Assembly: GCF_007858475.1 (NCBI RefSeq)
Contig: NZ_VIGX01000017.1
Location: forward strand, 1-64,000
Origin: Tsukamurella conjunctivitidis
Lineage (GTDB): Bacteria; Actinomycetota; Actinomycetes; Mycobacteriales; Mycobacteriaceae
DNA length: 64,000 nucleotides
Direction: 5' to 3'
A program made the translations under genes and the position numbers. Shown piece after piece: positions 39,185 through 48,316 of this stretch (the first letter of the stretch is position 1; every line of letters begins with the position of its first letter). A model generated the notes under the pieces. That model made no database searches and was not told where the DNA came from. It saw only the letters and a list, made by a program, of their open reading frames with translations.

Positions 39185-39799
39185 CTATCCGGTGGCGCGG
39201 GCGCGGTTGCGGCGGCGCGAGGCGAGCTCGTCCTCGGGAGCGGAGTCGGCGGCCACGCCGTCGGCGCGCTCCCCCGGGAAGTCGGCGATGGTGCCCGTCA
39301 GCTCGCGCATGGCGCCGGAGACGGCGATACCGAAGACGCCCTGGCCGTGCTGGAGGAGGTCGACGACCTCCTCGGCGCTCGTGCACTCGTACACGGTCGT
39401 CCCGTCGGAGAAGAGGGTGATCCGGGCCAGATCCTCGACGCCGCGCTGGCGGAGGTGATCGACGGCGACACGGATGTTCTGCAGGGAGATGCCGGTGTCG
39501 AGCAGGCGCTTGACGATCTTCAAGACGAGCACGTCCTTGAAGGAGTACAGGCGCTGCGTGCCCGAGCCGCCCGCGCTGCGGATCGACGGGACGACGAGCG
39601 AGGTGCGCGCCCAGTAGTCGAGCTGCCGGTAGGTGATGCCGGCGATCTGGCAGGCGCTGGGCCCGCGGTAGCCGAGCAGCTCGTCCGGGATGGTGTCGTT
39701 CGGGAACAGTCCCGGAGCGATGTCGTCGAGCGAGCCCTGGGTGCCCGCGGTGGTCTCCGCCTGCGGCGTGTTCTGCCCGCTGCCGTCCTGATCGCTCAC
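39185..39799 (-). CDS. MerR-family regulator, Rv1830-like
   Basis: This 204-residue regulator has a MerR winged helix in the middle (CQIAGITYRQLDYWARTSLVVPSIRSAGGSGTQRLYSFKDVLVLKIVKRLL), with an acidic N-terminal tail of about 45 residues and a C-terminal segment resembling a small sensory/dimer domain. I choose the GTG at 39799 because GAGGGAG lies six bases ahead; longer in-frame starts exist. It corresponds to Rv1830, near the Rv1829 and Rv1828 homologues. A SoxR-box-like dyad at 39948-39966 in the upstream gap is a candidate autoregulatory site. The effector is unknown. Confidence 0.85.
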   Translation of the reverse strand: MSDQDGSGQNTPQAETTAGTQGSLDDIAPGLFPNDTIPDELLGYRGPSACQIAGITYRQLDYWARTSLVVPSIRSAGGSGTQRLYSFKDVLVLKIVKRLLDTGISLQNIRVAVDHLRQRGVEDLARITLFSDGTTVYECTSAEEVVDLLQHGQGVFGIAVSGAMRELTGTIADFPGERADGVAADSAPEDELASRRRNRARATG

Positions 39800-39947
39800 T
39801 GCCGTCTCCCTCATGAGGTCCGTGCGCACTCCTGAGAGTACGCCTCCCGCGCGGAGGCCGTCGGTGTAATTCCCTCGGTGCCATTCGCGGTGTTCGGCGT
39901 GAACGCTAGGGCGCGGAGAGCGGCGAATCAACGCGACACACCGACAC

Positions 39948-39966
39948 CCTCAAGTTGAAGTTGAGG
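39948..39966. promoter_or_regulatory. MerR/SoxR-box-like operator upstream of the Rv1830-like gene
   Basis: CCTCAA-N7-TTGAGG forms a 19-base dyad, the usual MerR operator spacing, and resembles the SoxR box. It lies about 150 bases upstream of the MerR start in the 214-base gap after the DUF151 gene. An internal AAGTTGA is repeated in tandem. Confidence 0.5.
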
Positions 39967-40013
39967 TCGAGATCGAATCGTGATCTCGCAGCAGCGCCGG
40001 ATCCAGGCCGGAT

Positions 40014-40532
40014 TCAGGAGTCGCCAGGCGCTTTGAAGTCGTCCGCGGAGATCGAATCGAGGAACTCCTTGAACGCCTCGACCTCCTCATCGGCGGGTGG
40101 CTCCTCGGCGGAATCGCTTGCCTCGGAATCGATCTCCTCATCCGGTAGCAGCAGCCCCGCCTCGGCGAGCACCTCTTCGTCCGCGAAGATCGGGACCTCG
40201 AGCCGCACCGCCATCGCGACGGAGTCCGACGGGCGAGCCGAGACGGTCTGGTCACCGTCGAGCACGAGGTCCGCGAAGTACGTGCCCTCCTGCAGCCCCG
40301 TGATCCGCACCTCGGTGAGGGAACGCCCCAGGGTCTCGAGCAGGTCGACGATGAGATCGTGCGTGAGCGGGCGCCGCGGCTCGACGCCCTGCAGCTTGAT
40401 CGCGATCGCGGTGGCCTCGCCCTGGCCGATCCAGATGGGCAGGTACCGGGGGCCCGAGACCTCCCGCAGGAGCAGCACGGGATCGTTCTGCGGCGGGTCC
40501 ATCCGGATGCCCGCGACGGTCATCTCGATCAT
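40014..40532 (-). CDS. Bifunctional nuclease (DUF151) family protein, Rv1829-like
   Basis: This 172-residue cytoplasmic protein of the DUF151/BFN family has the core VLLLREVSGPRYLPIWIGQGEATAIAIKLQGVEPRRPLTHDLI and VSARPSDSVAMAVRLEVPIFADEEVL. Plant relatives show DNase/RNase activity; bacterial ones are uncharacterised, so nuclease activity is by analogy. A very acidic tail (EEIDSEASDSAEEPPADEEVE) follows the domain. It lies between two MerR genes in the order conserved in mycobacteria (Rv1828-Rv1829-Rv1830). Confidence 0.88.
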   Translation of the reverse strand: MIEMTVAGIRMDPPQNDPVLLLREVSGPRYLPIWIGQGEATAIAIKLQGVEPRRPLTHDLIVDLLETLGRSLTEVRITGLQEGTYFADLVLDGDQTVSARPSDSVAMAVRLEVPIFADEEVLAEAGLLLPDEEIDSEASDSAEEPPADEEVEAFKEFLDSISADDFKAPGDS

Positions 40533-40617
40533 GGTTCCAGCTTACCGGCGCAGCAGTGGGATCGAGCGCGGACGCCCGGTTGCCCGGGCGCGAAGCGCGC
40601 CGAGTCCCGTGGCGGCG

Positions 40618-41352
40618 TCAGCGCACCGCGTCCTTGACGGCGGCCTTGACCAGCTGGGTGTGGAAGGTCACCGACAGGGCGGCGAGCTCGCGCACCAGTT
40701 CGGCGGCGCGTTCCGCGGCGCCCGCGTCCCCGCCGCGGGCGACGGGGTTGGCGATCTGCGCGATGAGGCCGGCCTCGCGGTCGGCCGAGGTCTTGAAGGC
40801 GCGCAGGTGCCGCGCCTCCAGCCCGTATTCGGCGAGGGCCTTGGCCGCCTGCACCAGCGCGACCGCGTCCTCGTCGAAGAATCCCGCCTTACCGGAGGTG
40901 AGGAGCGCCGAGCGCTCCAGCTCCCGCAGGAAGGCCTCGTCGGCTCCGGACCGCGCGAGCAGATCGGCGCGGCTGATCCGGGTCTGCCGGCGCGCCGAGA
41001 AGTCCGTGGCGGGCGCCGTCTTCGACGACACCGAGGCGAGCGCGCGGGGGGCCCGCGGCGCGGGACCCTCGACGGCTTCCCCCCGGTCGTGCGCGTCCAA
41101 CTGCTCCTTGATGATCTTCAGCGGCAAGTAGTAGTCGCGCTGCGCGGTGAGCACGTACTTGAGCCGTTCGCAATCCTTCGGCGAGAACCGCCGGTACCCC
41201 GACGGGGACCGGTCGGGAGTGACCAGCCCCTCCGACTCGAGGAATCGGATCTTGGAGATGGTCACGTCCGGGAACTCGTCACGAAGGCGCTCGAGGACGG
41301 CCCCGATCGACATCGCGCTCGGGGCCGCCGATTCCTGGCGTGGGGCCGTCAC
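40618..41352 (-). CDS. ftsR: FtsR, MerR-type activator of cell-division genes (Rv1828-like)
   Basis: This 244-residue MerR-family protein has an N-terminal winged helix (SIGAVLERLRDEFPDVTISKIRFLESEGLVTPDRSPSGYRRF), followed by a helical linker and a C-terminal effector-like domain. The Corynebacterium glutamicum homologue FtsR activates ftsZ; that role is transferred by family and synteny. It starts five bases after garA stops, so garA and ftsR are co-transcribed. An internal ATG giving MSIGAVL is an alternative start. It corresponds to Rv1828. Confidence 0.88.
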   Translation of the reverse strand: MTAPRQESAAPSAMSIGAVLERLRDEFPDVTISKIRFLESEGLVTPDRSPSGYRRFSPKDCERLKYVLTAQRDYYLPLKIIKEQLDAHDRGEAVEGPAPRAPRALASVSSKTAPATDFSARRQTRISRADLLARSGADEAFLRELERSALLTSGKAGFFDEDAVALVQAAKALAEYGLEARHLRAFKTSADREAGLIAQIANPVARGGDAGAAERAAELVRELAALSVTFHTQLVKAAVKDAVR

Positions 41353-41357
41353 TGGGG

Positions 41358-41798
41358 TCAGCCGGCCGCCGGGACGAAGAAGACCAGGCGGAACTTGCCG
41401 ATCTGGACCTCGTCGCCGTGCGCGAGCGGCGAGGCGTCCACCGGCTCGCGATTGACGTACGTGCCGTTCAGGCTGCCCACGTCCACGACGGTGAAGCCGC
41501 CCTCGACCGAGCGGAACTCGGCGTGCCGACGCGACACGGTCACGTCGTCGAGGAAGATGTCGCTGTCGGGGTGGCGACCGGCGGACGTGGTCTCCTGGTC
41601 CAGCAGGAAGCGGGAACCCGCGTTCGGGCCGCGCTTCACCACGAGCAGGGCCGCGCCGGCCGGGAGGTTCTCGAGGCCCTGGACGGGCGCATCGTTCTCG
41701 GCGCCACCGGAGGCGTCCATCTCGCGGATGATGTCGGCGCGGAAAACCGAAGTGGTCTCAACGGGGGCCGATTCGTTGCCCTTGTCGTTCTCGCTCAC
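41358..41798 (-). CDS. garA: GarA/OdhI, FHA-domain regulator of 2-oxoglutarate metabolism
   Basis: This 146-residue FHA protein inhibits 2-oxoglutarate dehydrogenase and regulates glutamate dehydrogenase and glutamate synthase in mycobacteria. The N-terminal tail holds the ETTS phospho-motif (residues 14-17) targeted by PknG and PknB; phosphorylation makes the FHA domain fold back and switches it off. FHA residues are GRHPDSD, SRRHAEF and LNGTYVN. It heads the garA-ftsR unit. gcvH lies 136 bases upstream on the same strand. It corresponds to Rv1827. Confidence 0.95.
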   Translation of the reverse strand: MSENDKGNESAPVETTSVFRADIIREMDASGGAENDAPVQGLENLPAGAALLVVKRGPNAGSRFLLDQETTSAGRHPDSDIFLDDVTVSRRHAEFRSVEGGFTVVDVGSLNGTYVNREPVDASPLAHGDEVQIGKFRLVFFVPAAG

Positions 41799-41934
41799 AT
41801 CGCTCCTTCGTCAGTGATTACTGCACAGGTCTGTAGTTCACGACACCTGATGGACGTACGGTCCACGGTACCGCGCCCGGCGCCGGGAAGGCGGCCGGAT
41901 TCGTCGGCTCTAAAGCCGTTCTAAGGAAAGGCGT

Positions 41935-42339
41935 TCACGCCTCGGCGGTGAGCGCCTTGTACGCGTCGGCGTCGAGCAGCTCGCCCAGCGCGGTCTCCAG
42001 GTCCTCGGGAGACGCGGCCTCGATCTCCACGATCCACCCCTCGCCGTAGGGATCCGAGTTGATCAGATCGGGGCTGGAGTCGAGCTCGCCGTTGATCGCG
42101 ACGACGGTGCCGGCCAGCGGCGCGTAGATGTCGGAGACGCTCTTGGTGGACTCCACCTCGGCGAACGAGTCACCCGAGGCGACCTCGGCGTCGTCCTCGG
42201 GCAGCTGCACGAAGACCACGTCACCCAGCTGATCCTGGGCGAAATCGGTGATCCCGATCCGCACCACCGTCTCGCTCTTCTTCAGCAGCCACTCGTGGTC
42301 GGGCGTGTACAGCAGTTCACCGGGGAAGCTGGCACTCAA
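41935..42339 (-). CDS. gcvH: Glycine cleavage system H protein
   Basis: This 134-residue lipoyl carrier shuttles the aminomethyl group between P, T and L proteins. The lipoylated lysine is Lys66 in EVESTKSVSDIYAPL; TPDHEWLLK and GDVVFVQLPEDD are also typical. The start codon is TTG at 42339 with AAAGGA about nine bases upstream, giving SASFPGELLY. It is equivalent to Rv1826. In M. tuberculosis three DUF881/DUF1290 genes separate it from pgsA2; those are absent here. Confidence 0.95.
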   Translation of the reverse strand: MSASFPGELLYTPDHEWLLKKSETVVRIGITDFAQDQLGDVVFVQLPEDDAEVASGDSFAEVESTKSVSDIYAPLAGTVVAINGELDSSPDLINSDPYGEGWIVEIEAASPEDLETALGELLDADAYKALTAEA

Positions 42340-42428
42340 CGGGGACGTCCTTTCGCGAGGGCTGAGCGGGGCGCGCAGCGGATTACAACTTAGTGGGCGG
42401 CACGATGATTGAGCAACACACCCCCCGC

Positions 42429-43055
42429 TTACCGCACCCGGGGCAGGTCACGCACCACCAGCACCGTCTGCCACCAGTAGAGCAGCAGGGTCCACCAGTA
42501 CATGCCCAGGCCCCAGATGAGGAACGCCCAGCCCAGCGGGTGCATCACGGCGCCGAGCCCGTTGTCGAAGGTGCCCGCGAGCAGCATCGGGAGGGCGTAC
42601 ATCAGGGCGAAGGTCGCGGCCTTGCCGAGGTAGAGGGTGGGCAGCGCGGTGATGCCACGGCTGCGCAGGAAGGGCACCGTCCCGGCGAGCACCACCTCGC
42701 GGCCGATGAGCAGGCCGATCACCCACCACGGCAGGATCCCACGGAGGCCCAGAGCGATCGGGACCGCGATCATGTACAGCCGGTCCGCCGCGGGATCGAG
42801 CAACTCCCCCAGCCGGGTCTGCTGATTCAGCAGCCGGGCGAGCTTGCCGTCCAGCCAGTCCGTGAAGCCCGACACCATGAGCACCGCCAGGGCCCACCCG
42901 TCGCTGTGCTCCACCAACAGCAGCCACAGGAACAACGGCACGCCGAGCAGGCGCAGCACGCTGAGCGCGTTGGGCACGTTCAGCGGGCTCGCCTCCCTCC
43001 CCGGGGCCGACGGTGCGTCGCCGGCCTCGGGTGCGGACCGTCCGGACTCGCTCAC
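42429..43055 (-). CDS. pgsA2: CDP-alcohol phosphatidyltransferase (PgsA2-like)
   Basis: This 208-residue membrane enzyme has about six helices and a Pro/Ala-rich cytoplasmic N-terminus. The CDP-alcohol motif is complete: DGKLARLLNQQTRLGELLDPAADR, with the DG, AR, G, D and D residues at canonical spacing. It transfers a phosphatidyl group from CDP-diacylglycerol to an alcohol, probably glycerol-3-phosphate or a related acceptor (PgsA or cardiolipin synthase type). It starts eight bases before the secA2 stop on the same strand, so they are likely co-transcribed. It corresponds to Rv1822. Confidence 0.87.
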   Translation of the reverse strand: MSESGRSAPEAGDAPSAPGREASPLNVPNALSVLRLLGVPLFLWLLLVEHSDGWALAVLMVSGFTDWLDGKLARLLNQQTRLGELLDPAADRLYMIAVPIALGLRGILPWWVIGLLIGREVVLAGTVPFLRSRGITALPTLYLGKAATFALMYALPMLLAGTFDNGLGAVMHPLGWAFLIWGLGMYWWTLLLYWWQTVLVVRDLPRVR

Positions 43056-43062
43056 GAGCGGC

Positions 43063-45369
43063 TCAGATCATCCCGAACATGTTCGCCATGCCCTTCGTGG
43101 CGAACGGGTTGTCGTGGACCATGTACGTCCAGGTCAGGGTATTGCGGCCGAGGTCGGCGTCGTCCAGATCGATGCCGTCGCCGGTGATCTCCGCCTCCTG
43201 CAGCGTCTGCCGGGCGCGGCGCACGGCCTCATCGGGGAGCTTGCGGAACTCCTCGATCACCAGGCGGTGGAACTCGTCGAGCGGCGACTGCCGGCCCAGC
43301 GCCCGCAGGTGGATCGTGGTCTGCACCTCGGAGACGAACGCCAGGTGCTCGGCCCAGGTGCGGTCGAGGTGGTACAGGAAGGCCTCGCGGGCCGCCTGCT
43401 CGAGCACGTCGTCGTCGATGCCCGCCTCGCGCAGCTCCGCGAGCCGCTCCGGCTCCAGGTCGGCGAAGTCCGTCAGCGGCCGGTCGGAGGTCAGCAGGGT
43501 GTGCCTGCGCGCCATCACCAGGTCGCGTTGCTGGTTGACCAACTGGTTGTAGCGCCACGTGTTGGCGTGCGTCTCGAGCATCCCGCCCTCGGCGACGCGC
43601 TGCGCCGAGTCGAGCATGTCCGCGGCCTTGCCGCGCGGGAACTCCCCCGTCTCGGGGTCCGCGCCGCCGGGCGGGCGCTTGAGCGGGAGGTGCCGCTCGA
43701 CGATCGGGTCCTCGACGGAGGCGAAGATGACGGAGGTGCCCGGGTCGCCCTGGCGGCCGGCGCGACCGCGCAGCTGCTGGTCGAGCCGTTCCGTGTCGTG
43801 CAGACCGGTGCCGACGACGGCGAGGCCGCCGAGCGCCGCCACCTCGTCGTGCTCGGGGCTCTCGTCGCCGGCGTCGTGGCCGCCGAGCTTGATGTCGGTG
43901 CCTCGGCCGGCCATCTGGGTGGAGACGGTCACCGCCCCCTTGGTGCCCGCGTCGGCGATGATCCGCGCCTCGTCGGCGTCGTTCTTGGCGTTGAGCACCG
44001 TCGCAATCACACCCGAGATCTTGAGCATGTGCGCGAGTTCCTCGGACTCCGCCACGTCGTGGGTGCCGATGAGCACCGGCTGGCCCGTCTCGTGCACCTC
44101 GCGCACGTAGTCGACGATGCCCGCGACCTTGTTGCCCTTGTTGTCGTAGACGCGCATGGGCTGGTCGACACGGATGTTCGGTGTGTTCGGCGGGATCTGG
44201 GAGACGCCGAGGTCGTAGAACTGGCGCAGCTGCTCGCCGGCCGCGATCGCGGTGCCGGTCATGCCGCACACCAGGGCGTACCGCTGCAACAGCGCCTGCA
44301 CCGTGATGGTGTCGATCACCTCGCCGGAGTCGGTCTGCGAGAGCCCCTCCTTGGCCTCGACCGCCGCCTGCAGGCCGTCGGGCCAGCGCTGCAGCTCGGC
44401 GACGCGGCCGCGGGAGGAGTTGATGAGCTTCACCTGGCCGTCGCGCACGATGTAGTGCACGTCGCGCTCCACGAGCGCGTAGGCGTGCAGGGCGATGTTG
44501 ACCTGCGGGAGCGTCGAGGCGACGTGCGCATCGGAGTACAGGTCGATACCGCCCAGCTCCTCCTCGACCAGCTTCGCGCCGTCGTCGGTGAGGAAGGCGG
44601 ACTTGCCGTCCGCGTCGATCTCGTAATGCTTGCCCTCGCGCAGGCGGGCCACGACCTCCATGATCGCCGTCTGCGGCACGTCGCCCTTCACGGAGCCGGC
44701 CAGCACGAGCGGGATGAGCGCCTCATCGACCAGCACGGAGTCGGCCTCGTCGACGATCGCCACGTCGGGCTTCGGCGAGAGCAGATCCTCCGCGCGGGTG
44801 GCGAGCTGGTCGCGGAGCACGTCGAAGCCGATCTCGTTGACCGAGCCGTAGACGACGTCCTTCGCGTAGGCCTCGCGCCGCTCCTCGCGGGTGGACGACT
44901 CCGCGACGTATCCGACGGTCACGTCGAGCAGGTCGAAGAAGGGCTTCATCCACTCCGCGTCGCGCCGGGCGAGGTAGTCGTTCGGCGAGATTACATGCAC
45001 GCTGCGCCCGGCCAGTGCCATGCCCGCGGCGGCGACGGCGCCGGCGAGGGTCTTGCCCTCGCCGGTCGCCATCTCGACCACGTCTCCCTCGAGCAGCCGG
45101 TCGGCACCCTGCAACTGGACGTCGAAGGGCCGCAGGCCGAGGGCGCGGTCGGCTCCCTCGCGGGCGATCGCGATGAACTTCGCGCGATCGTCCGACTTGG
45201 CGGCGTAGACGTCCAGCGCCAGCGCGGCATCGGGGAACTCTTCGTCGGAGAGTCCCTGCGCCCACTCGTCGAATGCGGCGGACTGCTCGATCAGCGCGAC
45301 GGACCGGGACTGGTTCCGTGTGCTCTGCGCGCCGAGCACCTTCCACATCTTGTTGCTGAACCTGCCCAC
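43063..45369 (-). CDS. secA2: Accessory Sec translocase ATPase SecA2
   Basis: This 768-residue SecA-type ATPase is shorter than SecA1, matching the actinobacterial accessory SecA2 that exports a subset of envelope and virulence proteins. Walker A is [15 protein letters not shown]-box [12 protein letters not shown], and [13 protein letters not shown] and [15 protein letters not shown] are motor motifs; NKMWKVLG is at the N-terminus. The C-terminal zinc/SecB-binding tail of SecA1 is absent. The GTG start has GGAGG upstream. It is co-directional with the phosphatidyltransferase. It corresponds to Rv1821. Confidence 0.95.
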   Translation of the reverse strand: MGRFSNKMWKVLGAQSTRNQSRSVALIEQSAAFDEWAQGLSDEEFPDAALALDVYAAKSDDRAKFIAIAREGADRALGLRPFDVQLQGADRLLEGDVVEMATGEGKTLAGAVAAAGMALAGRSVHVISPNDYLARRDAEWMKPFFDLLDVTVGYVAESSTREERREAYAKDVVYGSVNEIGFDVLRDQLATRAEDLLSPKPDVAIVDEADSVLVDEALIPLVLAGSVKGDVPQTAIMEVVARLREGKHYEIDADGKSAFLTDDGAKLVEEELGGIDLYSDAHVASTLPQVNIALHAYALVERDVHYIVRDGQVKLINSSRGRVAELQRWPDGLQAAVEAKEGLSQTDSGEVIDTITVQALLQRYALVCGMTGTAIAAGEQLRQFYDLGVSQIPPNTPNIRVDQPMRVYDNKGNKVAGIVDYVREVHETGQPVLIGTHDVAESEELAHMLKISGVIATVLNAKNDADEARIIADAGTKGAVTVSTQMAGRGTDIKLGGHDAGDESPEHDEVAALGGLAVVGTGLHDTERLDQQLRGRAGRQGDPGTSVIFASVEDPIVERHLPLKRPPGGADPETGEFPRGKAADMLDSAQRVAEGGMLETHANTWRYNQLVNQQRDLVMARRHTLLTSDRPLTDFADLEPERLAELREAGIDDDVLEQAAREAFLYHLDRTWAEHLAFVSEVQTTIHLRALGRQSPLDEFHRLVIEEFRKLPDEAVRRARQTLQEAEITGDGIDLDDADLGRNTLTWTYMVHDNPFATKGMANMFGMI

Positions 45370-45434
45370 GTGACCTCCGCACTCGACACTCGACCGCTTG
45401 CGCAGTCGAGACTACCGGTGCCGCGCCCGGCGGT

Positions 45435-46925
45435 TCAGAGCGCCGCGAAGTAGGCCGTCGAGAAGCCCACCGAGCCGAGCGCGATGCGGTACATGTCGCG
45501 GTTGACGTTCTGGATGGTGTCGCGCGGGCTGTGGTAGTTCGGGTCGAAGATGTCGCCGACGGTGCCGCCCCACTGCCGCTGCTGCTCCGCGGTCTTCGTG
45601 CCGTCCGCGCCGGTGTCCATGCCGCCCGAGGCGATGCCGACCTCCTTGAAGGGGCCGTAGTCCGAGCGGCCGTCGAAGGCGGAGGCCTCGACGGGCACGC
45701 CCCGCCAGGCGAAGTAGTTGCGGAAGACCTGCTCGATCACACCGGAGCCGGCCGGACCCGCACCGCCCTCCAGCTTGGAGGAACCGTCCCCGTCGAAGGT
45801 GAAGTAGCCGCCGTTGGGCGATCCGAGCATGTCGAAGTTGAGGTAGCGCTTGATCTTCGAGGCCTGGTCCTCGCTCAGCTCGGAGACGTAGTGCTCCGAA
45901 CCGACGAGGCCCTCCTCCTCGGCGCCCCACAGCGCGAACCGGACCTTGTTCTTGACATCCGCGTTCGCGCCGAGCTTGGCGGCGGTCTCGAGGACGGCGG
46001 CCGATCCGGTGCCGTTGTCGTTGATCCCGGGGCCCTCGGTGACGCCGTCGAGGTGCGCCCCGACCATCTGCACGGTGGCGTCGTCGCCCTTCGTGGTCTC
46101 CGCGAGGATGTTCCAGGTCTTCGCCTTCTCGGTCTTCGCATCGACGGTGAGCGTGAGGTCCTGGCCGTCGGCGATCGGCGCGTCCTGCGCGACGCCCACG
46201 ACCGCGATGGACGCGCCGTCGTCGAGCCCGAGGGTGCCGCCCTTCCAGTCACCCGCCGCGTTGTTGGTGATGACGAGCGCCTTCACCCCCTTCGCGGCGG
46301 CGGCCTTGTACTTCTCGCCGAAGGTGCACTTGCCGCGCTGCACGACGGCGATGGTGCCGGCGGTGACCTTCTCCAGGTCGCCGGCCGTGCAGCCCTGCGT
46401 CCCCGTCACGACGGCCTTCGCGGTGACGGTGCCCTCGGTCGCTCCCGAGAAGGACAGCGCCGCGGCCTTCACCGGCGCACCGCCCGCCTGCACGTCGACC
46501 TTCGAGGCCGACCAGACGGCCGTCGAGAACTCCTGGCGGACCGGGTTGTAGCCGGCGTCGCGCAGCACCTTCTCGGCGTACTCGACGCTCTGCTGGTAGC
46601 CCGGCGATCCCAGTGCGCGGTTGCCGCCGTTGCGGTTCGCGATGTCCTGGAAGGCCTCCAGGTGCTTGACCGCACCGTCGAGGGTGACGGCGTCGGCGAG
46701 CGCGCGGGCCTTCTCGGTGGCGCCGGCGTCGTCGGCACCGCCCTCGGGCGCCGGGCGGTCGACACTGCTCGGCGCGGACTTCGAGGACGACCCGGCGGCC
46801 GTGCTCGACGGCGCCGCGTCATCACCCGACGTCCCGCAGCCCGCGGCGACGAGGCTCACGGCCGCCAGCGCGCTGACGACCCGGACAGTGGTGGAATTCC
46901 TTCGCGTGTGCAACATGCTCCCCAT
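45435..46925 (-). CDS. Secreted M28-family aminopeptidase lipoprotein with PA domain
   Basis: This roughly 496-residue zinc exopeptidase is anchored in the envelope. The signal peptide ends in lipobox VAAGC, followed by a Ser/Ala/Pro-rich linker. A protease-associated insert (VVQRGKCTFGEKYKAAAAKGVKALVITNNAAG) is inside the peptidase domain. Zinc ligands are in GAHLDG, GPGINDNGTGSAAVLE, WGAEEEGLVGSEHY, LNFDMLGS and the final His of PNYHSPRDT. The start is uncertain: ATG at 46925 or 46916. It is divergent from the OsmC gene with about 28 bases between starts. It resembles LpqL-type lipoproteins. Confidence 0.87.
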   Translation of the reverse strand: MGSMLHTRRNSTTVRVVSALAAVSLVAAGCGTSGDDAAPSSTAAGSSSKSAPSSVDRPAPEGGADDAGATEKARALADAVTLDGAVKHLEAFQDIANRNGGNRALGSPGYQQSVEYAEKVLRDAGYNPVRQEFSTAVWSASKVDVQAGGAPVKAAALSFSGATEGTVTAKAVVTGTQGCTAGDLEKVTAGTIAVVQRGKCTFGEKYKAAAAKGVKALVITNNAAGDWKGGTLGLDDGASIAVVGVAQDAPIADGQDLTLTVDAKTEKAKTWNILAETTKGDDATVQMVGAHLDGVTEGPGINDNGTGSAAVLETAAKLGANADVKNKVRFALWGAEEEGLVGSEHYVSELSEDQASKIKRYLNFDMLGSPNGGYFTFDGDGSSKLEGGAGPAGSGVIEQVFRNYFAWRGVPVEASAFDGRSDYGPFKEVGIASGGMDTGADGTKTAEQQRQWGGTVGDIFDPNYHSPRDTIQNVNRDMYRIALGSVGFSTAYFAAL

Positions 46926-46953
46926 TAGATACACATGGGGGGACGATTGCGGG

Positions 46954-47415
46954 GTGAACACGCACACTTACTCGGTCGAAGTCGAATGGTCCTCGCCCGA
47001 CGGGACGGCGGATTACCGCTCCTACCCGCGCGAACACCGGCTCAGCTCCGCGGCGGCGACGACGATCACCGCCTCCGCCGATCCCCATTTCCGCGGCGAC
47101 CCGTCGCTGTGGAATCCCGAACAGCTGCTCGTCGCTGCGGCGGCGAACTGCCACATGCTCTCGTACCTCGCGCTGTGCGCGTTGCGCGGCGTAACGGTGG
47201 TCGACTACGTGGACGCCGCGACCGGCACGATGGTCGAGACGCCCGGCGCGGGTGGGCGGTTCACCGAGATCGCACTCGCGCCCCGGGTCACCGTCGCGCC
47301 GGGCGCCGACCCGGACCTCGCGCTCGCCCTGCACCGCGAGGCCGGCGAGCAGTGCTACATCGCGGCGTCGCTGAACTGCCCCGTGCGCCACGCTCCGGCG
47401 ATCATCGCCGGGTAG
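46954..47415 (+). CDS. OsmC/Ohr-family peroxidase-like protein
   Basis: This 153-residue cytoplasmic protein of the OsmC fold has two conserved cysteines, in AANCHMLSYLALCALRGV (first) and AASLNCPVRHAP (second), which form the active-site dithiol that reduces organic hydroperoxides in characterised relatives. WNPEQLLVAAAANC is the family signature. The GTG start follows GGGGGGA. It is divergent from the M28 peptidase. Whether the substrate is an organic peroxide cannot be told from sequence. Confidence 0.87.
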   Translation: MNTHTYSVEVEWSSPDGTADYRSYPREHRLSSAAATTITASADPHFRGDPSLWNPEQLLVAAAANCHMLSYLALCALRGVTVVDYVDAATGTMVETPGAGGRFTEIALAPRVTVAPGADPDLALALHREAGEQCYIAASLNCPVRHAPAIIAG

Positions 47416-47430
47416 TGCCCGCCCCCTGCC

Positions 47431-48264
47431 TCAGGTCGCGTCGAGGTGTTCGAGCAGCAGACCGGTGATCGCCTCGGGCGCCTGTTCGGGAGCCCAGTGC
47501 GAGACGTCCTCGAGCATCTCGAACCGGTAGGGCCCGGTGCAGTACGCGGCGGTCCCCAGGGCGGCGACGTCGCCGAAGGCCACGTCGTCGGTGGGCCAGA
47601 CGTACAGGACCGGCGCGTCGACGGTGCCGAGCGCCGCCGGCGGTCGTCCGCTGCGGTACCAGTTCAGGGCGGCCGTCAGCGCCCCCGGTTCCTGGAGTCG
47701 CTGGACGTAGTCGTCGACCGAGTCGCGCGGGACGTCCCGTCCGAAGATCTGGCGCAGGGCGCGGGCGTCGTCGGCGAGCATCGCCTTCTCCGTTGCGGGC
47801 GTCGCGCGCCACTCGGTCATGTAGCGGGACCGGTTCGCCTGGTCCTCATCGGTCTTCAACGCGATCGCGAGTGCCGCAGGATGCGGCGTGGAGACGACGG
47901 CGAGCGACCGCAGCCGGTCGGGGTGATCGGTGGCGACCCACCAGGCGACGGCGCCGCCCCAGTCGTGGCCGACGAGGTCGAACCTCGCCCACCCCAGGGC
48001 GTCGGCGGTCGCGACCACGTCGCCGACCAGCGACGTGATGCCGTACTCGACCGGGCGCTCCGGCCGCACGCCCGGCGAGTAGCCGCGCTGATCCACCGCG
48101 ACGGCGCGGAAACCGCGGTCCCCCAAGGCCGCCACCTGGTACCGCCAGGCGATCGCGGCCTCGGGGAAGCCGTGCAGGAGCAGCACGGGTCGCCCGTCCT
48201 CGGGGCCGGCGGCGATGGCGTCGAAGGAACCCGCGGCGGTGGGGATGCTGAGATGCTCGGTCAC
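47431..48264 (-). CDS. Alpha/beta hydrolase, epoxide-hydrolase-like
   Basis: This 277-residue cytoplasmic hydrolase has the HGFPE oxyanion motif at residues 31-35, nucleophile Asp101 in GHDWGG, a helical cap, an acidic residue in VWPTDDVAF and catalytic His in EDVSHWAPEQAPE. An Asp nucleophile in GHDWGG points to epoxide hydrolases or haloalkane dehalogenases rather than serine esterases. The GTG at 48264 is chosen from homologous N-termini (TEHLSIPTAAGSF). It is divergent from the TIGR03086-type gene. Confidence 0.84.
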   Translation of the reverse strand: MTEHLSIPTAAGSFDAIAAGPEDGRPVLLLHGFPEAAIAWRYQVAALGDRGFRAVAVDQRGYSPGVRPERPVEYGITSLVGDVVATADALGWARFDLVGHDWGGAVAWWVATDHPDRLRSLAVVSTPHPAALAIALKTDEDQANRSRYMTEWRATPATEKAMLADDARALRQIFGRDVPRDSVDDYVQRLQEPGALTAALNWYRSGRPPAALGTVDAPVLYVWPTDDVAFGDVAALGTAAYCTGPYRFEMLEDVSHWAPEQAPEAITGLLLEHLDAT

Positions 48265-48316
48265 GGATCTCACGCTAGGCCACGCGCACGTCGGTGGCGC
48301 GTGCGACAGTGGCGCC

